From assembly GCA_945877725.1 (NCBI GenBank), contig CAMDXR010000249.1, positions 1-5,008 on the forward strand: a stretch of 5,008 nucleotides of DNA, read 5' to 3'. Made by a program: the position numbers and the translations under genes. The notes beneath the pieces were generated by a model. It ran no database searches. It was not told where the DNA came from and saw only the letters and a program-made list of their open reading frames with translations. Below, one piece after another: positions 1 through 5,008 of this stretch. This DNA comes from Limnohabitans sp. Rim8. GTDB lineage: Bacteria; Pseudomonadota; Gammaproteobacteria; Burkholderiales; Burkholderiaceae_C. Every line of letters begins with the position of its first letter. Position 1 is the first letter of the stretch.

Positions 1-618
1 GCGCTGAAGTTCAAAGACAGCCGTAAATACCCCGAGCGCCTCAAAGAAGCCATGAACAACACCGGAGAAACCGACGCCCTGGTGGTCATGGGCGGGGCCG
101 TACACAGCATCCCTTTGGTGGTGGCCTGCTTCGAGTTTGACTTCATGGGTGGCTCCATGGGCTCGGTCGTAGGCGAGCGCTTTGTGCGGGGTGTCGAAAC
201 CGCCATCGAACAAAAAGTGCCCTTTGTTTGCTTCACGGCCACAGGCGGTGCCCGCATGCAGGAAGGCCTGCTGTCTCTCATGCAAATGGCCAAAACCAAC
301 GCTGCGCTGACCCGTTTGGCCAAAAAAGGCTTGCCTTATATCAGTGTGCTGACCGACCCAACCATGGGCGGTGTTTCGGCTGGGTTTGCGTTTTTGGGCG
401 ACCTGGTGATTGCCGAACCCAAGGCCTTGATCGGTTTTGCCGGTCCCCGCGTGATTGAAAGCACCGTGCGCGTGACCTTGCCAGAGGGCTTCCAGCGTGC
501 CGAGTTCTTGCAAACCAAGGGCGCCGTGGACCTGATTTGTGACCGCCGTGAACTGCGCAAAACCATCGCCAACACCTTGGCCATGTTGCAGCGCCAGCCA
601 GCCGATGCGGTAAGCTGA
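1..618 (+). CDS. accD: Acetyl-CoA carboxylase carboxyltransferase subunit beta, 5'-truncated by window edge
   Basis: This subunit pairs with AccA to form the carboxyltransferase, which moves the carboxyl group from carboxybiotin on AccB to acetyl-CoA and makes malonyl-CoA for fatty-acid synthesis in the cytoplasm. The reading frame is open from base 1, so the first ATG at 52 is internal; 205 residues are visible. A typical AccD is about 290 residues, so roughly 85 are missing, including the N-terminal zinc ribbon. Visible crotonase-fold signatures are GGSMGSVVGERF, the oxyanion-type loop GGARMQEG (visible residues 82-89), DPTMGGVSAGFAFLGD, EPKALIGFAGPRVIE and the C-terminal FQRAEFL...DRRELR block. 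These match AccD rather than AccA or a biotin-independent acyl-CoA carboxylase. The gene ends 22 bp before a strong hairpin terminator, so it is the last gene of its transcript. In many proteobacteria folC follows accD; here it does not. No frame damage is seen. Confidence 0.97.
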   Translation, partial: ALKFKDSRKYPERLKEAMNNTGETDALVVMGGAVHSIPLVVACFEFDFMGGSMGSVVGERFVRGVETAIEQKVPFVCFTATGGARMQEGLLSLMQMAKTNAALTRLAKKGLPYISVLTDPTMGGVSAGFAFLGDLVIAEPKALIGFAGPRVIESTVRVTLPEGFQRAEFLQTKGAVDLICDRRELRKTIANTLAMLQRQPADAVS

Positions 619-640
619 CACTGGCCCTGTCGACCTGCAA

Positions 641-668
641 AACAAAGCCCTCCCAGGAGGGCTTTGTT
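641..668. terminator. Bidirectional intrinsic terminator between accD and the yggT-family gene
   Basis: A perfect inverted repeat pairs AACAAAGCCCTC (641-652) with GAGGGCTTTGTT (657-668), closing a CCAG tetraloop. The inner part is GC-rich. The + strand continues as TTTGTTGTTT, and the - strand ends as TTTGTTTTG, so a U-rich tail is present in both directions. It sits between two convergent genes (accD stop at 618, yggT stop at 691) and probably ends both transcripts. Confidence 0.88.
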
Positions 669-690
669 GTTTGGACTGAAGGCTACCCCA

Positions 691-1239
691 TCAGCGCATC
701 CAGCTCATTTGAAAGCCTGCGAGCAACATGCCCAAAATCTGCAACACCAACAAAAGTGCCAAAGGCGACAAATCAATCCCCCCCATCAAGGGAATCACGC
801 GCTGGAATGGCCGTAAAAATGGCTCTGTGAGCCGCGCCGTCATGGCATACATGGGTGCACCGGGGTTCACCCACGACATGATGGCCAAGACCAACACCAA
901 GGCACTTAAAGCCGAGATGGCCAACTGAGCCAGACCCACCAAACTGATCAGCGGGAGCAAAGGCCAAGCCCCCTGCCCACCCGCCACCAACAAAAGCAGC
1001 GAATATTGCAGTAACTTGATCAAAAAAGCCCCCGCCAGACTCGACAAGTCCCAAGCCGTCCAGGCCGGAATGACTTTTCGCAAAGGCAAAATCAACCAGT
1101 CAGTCATTGAAAAAACAAACCGGCCCAAGGGTTGATGAAAGGAAATGCGCTGCCACTGCATCAAAAAGCGCAGCAAACAAGTGCCCGCAATCAGGCCCGC
1201 CACCACCTCCAAAACCATATTCAATATCTGATAACCCAT
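691..1239 (-). CDS. YggT family integral membrane protein
   Basis: This is a 182-residue hydrophobic protein of the YGGT family, inner membrane, with a poorly defined role; family members have been linked to osmotic tolerance and, in Gram-positives and plastids, to division or membrane-complex assembly. It shows the family's internal duplication. The first copy contains RFLMQWQ...LPLRKVIP...WDLSSL (residues 24-68). The second contains MSWVNPGAP...LTEPFLRPFQRVIP...GGIDLSPL (121-160). Likely membrane segments are near residues 6-27, 66-86, 95-121 and 157-177. Length matches the usual 180-190. The frame is open further upstream to 1293, but the Met at 1239 is preferred because AGGAGAG lies 5 bases before it and the hydrophobic protein begins there; the longer forms would overlap the divergent neighbour. 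Unlike in E. coli it is not behind yggS-proC but stands alone, convergent with accD. Family call is firm; function is not. Confidence 0.9.
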   Translation of the reverse strand: MGYQILNMVLEVVAGLIAGTCLLRFLMQWQRISFHQPLGRFVFSMTDWLILPLRKVIPAWTAWDLSSLAGAFLIKLLQYSLLLLVAGGQGAWPLLPLISLVGLAQLAISALSALVLVLAIMSWVNPGAPMYAMTARLTEPFLRPFQRVIPLMGGIDLSPLALLLVLQILGMLLAGFQMSWMR

Positions 1240-1271
1240 TGAAGCTCTCCTGCTCATGAGATGATAACGAG
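1240..1271. promoter_or_regulatory. 32-bp divergent start-to-start region, probable overlapping promoters
   Basis: Two divergent genes start only 32 bp apart, so promoter elements must overlap or extend into the opposite coding sequence. On the - strand, TATCAT (1266-1261) matches the -10 consensus at 5 of 6 bases and would give a short leader holding the yggT ribosome site; no good -35 is visible at the right distance. On the + strand, TTGAAG (1239-1244), 17 bases, then TGATAA (1262-1267) is a weak pair that would start transcription almost at the ATG of the LON-domain gene. Positions of both promoters are inferred, not shown. Confidence 0.35.
1245..1251 (-). promoter_or_regulatory. Shine-Dalgarno site of the yggT-family gene
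   Basis: The - strand reads AGGAGAG, then five bases, then ATG at 1239-1237. This near-ideal ribosome binding site decides the start in favour of 1239 over the in-frame upstream Met codons at 1257 and 1275 or the 1293 start, none of which has been seen to carry a comparable site. Confidence 0.75.
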
Positions 1272-1955
1272 ATGTCCGAATCTGACGCCCCATCCCCCCA
1301 AGACCTGACGGAATTGCCCCTGTTTCCGCTCGGTACCGTGCTGTTTCCAGGGGCCTTGCTGCCCTTGCAACTGTTTGAATTACGCTACCTGCAAATGATT
1401 GGCGAATGTGAACGACAAGGCACAGGTTTTGGCGTGGTCACGCTGACACAAGGCCGCGAAGTGCACCGCCCCGGCGATGCCGCCGAACAATTTGAACCCA
1501 TTGGCACTCGGGTGCAGATTGAGCACATTGAGCGCCCCCAGCCCGGGGTCGTGATGGTTTGGTGCCGAGGGATCGGTCGTTTCCAAATTCGCGGCACCCA
1601 ACAGCGCAGCGATGGTCTGTGGCGCGCTCGGGTGCAAGACTTGCCCGACGAACCGGGCATGCCCGTGCCCGAGCACTTGAACTATTTGGCCCTGCAGATT
1701 CAGCCCGCACTGGACACCTTGAGCGCCCAAGACAGCGCCGTGCCCCATTGGCCGAAACCTTGGCTGTTAAACGATTGCGCGTGGCTGTCCCACCGCTGGT
1801 GCGAACTGCTCCCTTTGCCGCTGGCCATGAAATACCGCCTTTTCACCTTGAATGAGCCCTTGATGCGGCTGGAATTGGTGGGGGACATGGTGGATTTAGC
1901 GCCTTTGGGGACTTCTGAACCCGGACCCGGCCAGAAACCCCCTGCGAACTCTTAA
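1272..1955 (+). CDS. Stand-alone LON substrate-binding domain protein
   Basis: This is a 227-residue protein formed almost entirely by the LON N-terminal substrate-binding domain (the domain that lets Lon protease recognise unfolded proteins). Seen: the signature LPLFPLGTVLFPG followed by LLPLQLFELRY (residues 15-39), then GFGVV (52-56), GTRVQIEHIE (78-87) and GIGRFQI in the beta-rich half. A helical C-terminal part follows, with NYLALQIQPALDTL and ending LNEPLMRLELVGDMV. There is no Walker A/B motif and no Ser-Lys protease site, so annotation as a Lon protease or peptidase would be wrong. Length is normal for the stand-alone family (about 190-230). The start is well bounded: an in-frame TGA lies at 1257-1259 and 1272 is the first ATG after it, though no clear Shine-Dalgarno is seen. 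It is divergent from yggT and 83 bp before lysS, in the same direction. A role in substrate recognition is inferred from the domain; the true function is unknown. Confidence 0.9.
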   Translation: MSESDAPSPQDLTELPLFPLGTVLFPGALLPLQLFELRYLQMIGECERQGTGFGVVTLTQGREVHRPGDAAEQFEPIGTRVQIEHIERPQPGVVMVWCRGIGRFQIRGTQQRSDGLWRARVQDLPDEPGMPVPEHLNYLALQIQPALDTLSAQDSAVPHWPKPWLLNDCAWLSHRWCELLPLPLAMKYRLFTLNEPLMRLELVGDMVDLAPLGTSEPGPGQKPPANS

Positions 1956-2038
1956 AATAGCAGGCTTTGCGCGTTCGCGCACCTCCACAACCCCGGATCG
2001 GGTGGCTTGCCTTGCCCCGGCCCCAACCACACCTCGCC

Positions 2039-3604
2039 ATGTCTGACACGACTGCCAACGCTTCTGCCGCTGCCGCGCAAGTTCCTGCCCCGCAGGATGA
2101 AAACCAACTGATCGCAGAGCGCCGCGAAAAGCTCAAAGCCATGCGCAAGGCCCAGGCAGATGGCCATGGTGTGGCCTTTCCCAACGACTTCAAGCCCGAG
2201 CACCACGCCGCCAACTTGCACCAAGCCCATGGCGAAAAAACGGCCGAAGAACTGAACGGTGAAGGCGTCGTCAAAACCCCTGCCAAAGTGGCGGGCCGAA
2301 TGATGCTCAAGCGCGTCATGGGCAAAGCCAGTTTTGCCACTTTGCAAGATGCCACGGGCCGTATTCAGGTCTATGTCACCCGCGATGACGTGGGCGAAGA
2401 CCTGTATGCCTTGTTCAAACACTGGGACTTGGGCGATATCGTGGGGGTTGAAGGCCATTTGTTCAAAACCCGCACCGGCGAGCTGTCCATCCACGCCACC
2501 GCCATCCGCATGCTGACCAAGAGCCTGCGCCCCATGCCCGACAAGTTCCATGGCGTGGCCGACCAAGAAGTTAAATACCGCCAGCGCTATGTCGATCTGA
2601 TGACCGACGAAACGGCCCGCAAACGCTTTATGGCGCGCAGCAAAGCGGTCAGCGGCATCCGTGAGTTCATGGTCAAGCACGGTTTTCTTGAAGTCGAAAC
2701 TCCCATGCTGCATCCCATTCCTGGTGGGGCCAACGCCAAGCCGTTTGTCACCCACCACAATGCCCTGGAACAAGAGATGTTCTTGCGCATTGCCCCCGAG
2801 CTTTACCTCAAGCGCCTGCTGGTGGGTGGTTTTGAGCGCGTGTTTGAGATCAATCGGAACTTCCGTAACGAAGGCATTTCGGTTCGTCACAACCCCGAAT
2901 TCACCATGATGGAGTTCTATGCTGCGTACTGGAACTACCAAGACCTGATGGGCTTTACGGAAAGCCTGATCCGCGATGCGGCCATGATTGCGGCAGGCAC
3001 CCTGGACCTGACATACAACGGCAAGCCCGTGGACCTGAACAAGCCCTTTGCCCGCATGACCATCCGCGAGGCCATCGTCAAGCACACCGAGGCGGGGGAC
3101 AACGTGGACAACGCCACATGGCTCATCCATGCACTGCAAAAACTGGGCATGAGCGAAGCCAAAGACAAGCTGTCCACCCGCAGCCTGGCCAGCCTGCAAG
3201 TGTTTTACTTCGAAGAAAAAGTAGAAGACAAGCTTTGGGAACCCACGTTCATCATGGAACACCCCACCGAAATTTCACCCCTGGCCCGTGCCAACGACAC
3301 GCACCCCGAGGTGACCGAACGGTTTGAGCTTTACATCACGGGGCGCGAATTTGGCAACGGTTTCAGCGAACTGAACGATGCCGAAGACCAAGCCGCACGC
3401 TTTCACGCGCAAGTGGCCGCCAAAGAAGACGGTGACGACGAAGCCATGTATTACGACCACGACTTTGTGCGCGCCCTCGAATACGGCATGCCCCCGGCAG
3501 GCGGTTGCGGCATCGGCATTGACCGCCTGATGATGCTGCTGACCGACAGCCCCAGCATCCGGGACGTGATTTTGTTCCCGGCATTGAGGCATGTTCAGGA
3601 ATGA
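2039..3604 (+). CDS. lysS: Lysine--tRNA ligase, class II
   Basis: This cytoplasmic enzyme activates lysine with ATP and charges tRNA-Lys; it works as a homodimer. The 521 residues fit the class II family (about 500-520). In order: a short Ala-rich N-terminal tail and basic helix (about 1-45), the OB-fold anticodon-binding domain (about 82-165, starting near KVAGRMMLKR), motif 1 at FLEVETP (216-222) leading into the IPGGANAKPF lysine-site region, motif 2 at FRNEGISVRHNPEFTMME (275-292), and motif 3 at GIGIDR (491-496), followed by RDVILFPALR. All core residues expected for catalysis look intact. The frame is open upstream to a TTG at 1967, but the ATG at 2039 is chosen because the extra residues are Pro/Arg-rich and unlike LysS. 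No Shine-Dalgarno precedes 2039. A TAAAAT (1953-1958) overlapping the previous stop could be a -10 box, but no matching -35 is seen. The usual prfB partner is absent upstream. Co-transcription with the LON-domain gene is possible. Confidence 0.97.
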   Translation: MSDTTANASAAAAQVPAPQDENQLIAERREKLKAMRKAQADGHGVAFPNDFKPEHHAANLHQAHGEKTAEELNGEGVVKTPAKVAGRMMLKRVMGKASFATLQDATGRIQVYVTRDDVGEDLYALFKHWDLGDIVGVEGHLFKTRTGELSIHATAIRMLTKSLRPMPDKFHGVADQEVKYRQRYVDLMTDETARKRFMARSKAVSGIREFMVKHGFLEVETPMLHPIPGGANAKPFVTHHNALEQEMFLRIAPELYLKRLLVGGFERVFEINRNFRNEGISVRHNPEFTMMEFYAAYWNYQDLMGFTESLIRDAAMIAAGTLDLTYNGKPVDLNKPFARMTIREAIVKHTEAGDNVDNATWLIHALQKLGMSEAKDKLSTRSLASLQVFYFEEKVEDKLWEPTFIMEHPTEISPLARANDTHPEVTERFELYITGREFGNGFSELNDAEDQAARFHAQVAAKEDGDDEAMYYDHDFVRALEYGMPPAGGCGIGIDRLMMLLTDSPSIRDVILFPALRHVQE

Positions 3605-3749
3605 GGGGCCGTTAAGTGGAGTGCCTTTTACCTCAAAAATCCTAGTGCTCAAAATTCAAAGCAGCTAGTCAAACGGTTTTTGCATTCGCCCAATCAAACG
3701 ACGAACTTTTTCGGCTTTGAACCTGCCACAACAAGCAGATTCATCGCCA
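3605..3749. other. AT-richer spacer between convergent lysS and the unrecognised gene
   Basis: This 145-bp stretch separates two convergent genes. I find no strong hairpin followed by a T-run for either strand; only 3-4 bp stems such as CGAA/TTCG around 3703-3714 are visible. No tRNA-like fold or repeat end is apparent. On the - strand an alternative frame stays open for 28 codons just after the neighbouring stop (3748-3665, ending TAG), and an 18-codon ORF begins at 3750 in a TAATG overlap; neither is convincing as a gene. Confidence 0.5.
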
Positions 3750-5008
3750 TTACTCTAATACAGAAGGCATTTCAACTAGTTTAAGAATCTCGTTGATCAT
3801 GGTCTTGTTGAAAGCGGGCTCACTGTTCTGCTTTGAAAAAGCGGGTTGGAAACTACCGCCATAAAGTTTCCTCTCTTTAACAGCGACCATCTGCCACTCA
3901 TTCCCACTGCCTGCAGGGGCTTTTGCCTTGATGATGAGCACCTCTTGCGTGCCGCTGGCCGTGGCTATCTTGCGGCGTACGTAGTCTGCTTTACCGATCG
4001 GTTGTTTGTCAGTGACAGACGAACTTGCAGTTCCTGTTGAATTGAACAGCAACAAATTACCACTGGCCGAGATCGATTGGACCACTGGACTATTCGGGGT
4101 CAGCTGAGCGAATGGGAAATCGGACACCGGATTAAGGGTGACAGCGCCTGTGTAACTGTCACCGGGCAAGGGACCAATGTGGAGATTTGGCGAAAAATTA
4201 ATGCCCGGCGATTGAGGAGTTTGGGCGGTCTGCAGTGAACCATCGATGGGCCCAGGGAAATTGTTTCCCGGATTGGAAATACTTGGGGCGACAATGACAG
4301 GGGCTTCAACTATGGGGGCTCCATTCACATTGGGCCACAAGGTCACCGTCCCCCCCGCTTCTGTGCCACCTTCGTCAAAGCTGAACCGTAAGCCCGCCCA
4401 ACCCGTGACGCTAGGGTTTGGCGAATTTAAATTCGTTTTATAAAACTTGATGTAAGCATCCAGATTGGTAAAAACCGCTTCTGTCGGGTTGTTGTTTTGT
4501 GGGTCTACACCATACTGTTTCAGCAGCAAATCGCCATCCAAAGTGTATTGATCCTGCTCATTAGTTGCATCAACCCAATACAAAGCACTGCCCTGCGGCA
4601 TGGCCTGTTTAGCACGCGAACCGGATGGTTTTAGCCCCACCAATTCCGTCAAGGTTTTGCCACTGGCATCTACCGTACGCGCCGTCATCCTGAAGGTCTG
4701 GCCGCTGCACCGCTTAACTTGGACCACGCCAAAAGGGTCGACGGTGTAAGTGACAAACTGGTTTACAGCGCATTTGTCACTGTCAACCCAACCTGCAGGA
4801 GTCAAGACCAAAGTATTAGAACCAATGACTTGTTCTTTGACCCATTGTTTGTTGGTCAAATTGAACCGCTGGGTCAAATCGAGTCTGCCGCTTTTACCTT
4901 GTAAAAGTACGTAATTAGGCGCGCACGCATCCAAAGGAATGCCCGCATCACAGGCTTCAATCACATTAAATTCGCCATAAATACCCTGCGCCAATAAAGT
5001 GCCAAAAG
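3750..5008 (-). CDS. Unrecognised protein, probably exported; C-terminal part only
   Basis: I do not recognise this family. The frame is open through the right edge (codons read F-G-T-L-L before the TTG at 4994), so the TTG is probably internal and the true start lies outside; about 418 residues are visible, ending at TAA. Numbering from the TTG codon, four cysteines lie at 15, 24, 75 and 96 and none after, which suits two disulfides in an exported domain. The first ~190 residues are mixed, with tyrosine and tryptophan (TYTVDPFGVVQVKRC, SALYWVDATNEQDQYTL). A Pro/Gly/Asn-rich stretch follows (about 225-285; APIVEAPVIVAP, then two PG-N-F segments). The end is a more charged domain (DYVRRKIATASGTQEVLIIK, MVAVKERKLYGGSFQPAF) and a short helix-like tail. 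No catalytic motif, membrane segment or ATPase motif is visible. Base composition is clearly lower in GC than the genes to its left, which may mean transfer or relaxed selection. A surface, periplasmic or lipoprotein role is inference only. Confidence 0.75.
   Translation of the reverse strand, partial: FGTLLAQGIYGEFNVIEACDAGIPLDACAPNYVLLQGKSGRLDLTQRFNLTNKQWVKEQVIGSNTLVLTPAGWVDSDKCAVNQFVTYTVDPFGVVQVKRCSGQTFRMTARTVDASGKTLTELVGLKPSGSRAKQAMPQGSALYWVDATNEQDQYTLDGDLLLKQYGVDPQNNNPTEAVFTNLDAYIKFYKTNLNSPNPSVTGWAGLRFSFDEGGTEAGGTVTLWPNVNGAPIVEAPVIVAPSISNPGNNFPGPIDGSLQTAQTPQSPGINFSPNLHIGPLPGDSYTGAVTLNPVSDFPFAQLTPNSPVVQSISASGNLLLFNSTGTASSSVTDKQPIGKADYVRRKIATASGTQEVLIIKAKAPAGSGNEWQMVAVKERKLYGGSFQPAFSKQNSEPAFNKTMINEILKLVEMPSVLE
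4422..4446. repeat. Two adjoining perfect palindromes inside the unrecognised gene
   Basis: CGAATTTAAATTCG (4422-4435) and GTTTTATAAAAC (4435-4446) are each perfect dyads and share one base. They lie within coding sequence of the - strand gene (codons for F-Y-K-T-N-L-N-S). They could be protein-binding sites or chance products of AT-rich sequence. Confidence 0.6.

Noticed and set aside
1240..1293. Longer yggT-family product starting at 1293 or 1257
   Set aside because: It would overlap the divergent LON-domain gene, adds a hydrophilic stretch not typical of the family, and the strong ribosome site points to 1239.
1272..1955. Annotation as ATP-dependent Lon protease
   Set aside because: Only the N-terminal substrate-binding domain is present; there is no AAA+ ATPase and no Ser-Lys protease domain.
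1967..2038. N-terminal extension of LysS from a TTG codon
   Set aside because: The added 24 residues are Pro/Arg-rich and unlike LysS N-termini; the ATG at 2039 begins a normal-length protein.
1952..3262. Long antisense open frame across lysS (436 codons)
   Set aside because: It lies wholly opposite a well-conserved lysS, and its His/Gly/Val-rich sequence is typical of a shadow of GC-rich coding DNA.
3603..3634. Possible lysS terminator (GAGG...GGC...GCC TTTT...CCTC)
   Set aside because: Stems of only 3-4 bp with an uneven internal loop; too weak to call.
3694..3750. 18-codon ORF starting in a TAATG overlap on the - strand
   Set aside because: It is very short, with no proper ribosome site at a suitable distance and no recognisable sequence.
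4255..4269. Inverted repeat GGGAAA-TTG-TTTCCC
   Set aside because: A 6-bp stem inside coding sequence with no T-run; expected by chance and without context.
4994..4994. TTG at 4994 as the true start of the right-hand gene
   Set aside because: The frame stays open to the window edge and no ribosome site precedes the TTG, so the gene most likely begins outside the window.

Overview
The window looks like chromosomal DNA of a betaproteobacterium, most likely order Burkholderiales and possibly a Comamonadaceae relative. This rests on the GC-rich codon use of the left 3.6 kb and on the wording of the AccD and LysS proteins; it is an inference from recognition, not from a search. Most of the window is ordinary housekeeping sequence.

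Layout from left to right: the 3' two-thirds of accD (acetyl-CoA carboxylase, + strand, cut by the left edge) ends at a strong hairpin that can terminate transcription from both sides. Converging on it from the - strand is a YggT-family membrane protein gene. Its start lies only 32 bp from the start of a divergent + strand gene for a stand-alone LON substrate-binding-domain protein. After 83 bp comes a complete lysS (class II lysyl-tRNA synthetase), also on the + strand. A 145-bp AT-richer spacer with no convincing terminator follows. The rest of the window is the 3' part of a - strand gene for a protein I do not recognise: low in cysteine except for four Cys near the visible N-terminal end, with a Pro/Gly/Asn-rich middle, probably exported. 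It runs off the right edge.

The genes do not form one pathway. AccD serves fatty-acid synthesis, LysS serves translation, YggT is a membrane protein of poorly known role, and the LON-domain protein is probably a substrate-recognition or chaperone-like factor without ATPase or protease domains. The LON-domain gene and lysS may be co-transcribed.

The part that stands out is the right end (about 3605-5008). It has visibly lower GC, holds all four CTAG tetranucleotides I could find in the window, has a pair of adjoining perfect palindromes inside the coding sequence, and encodes the unrecognised protein. I see no tRNA, rRNA, CRISPR array, insertion sequence or clear mobile-element end, and I cannot claim a new biological system here.
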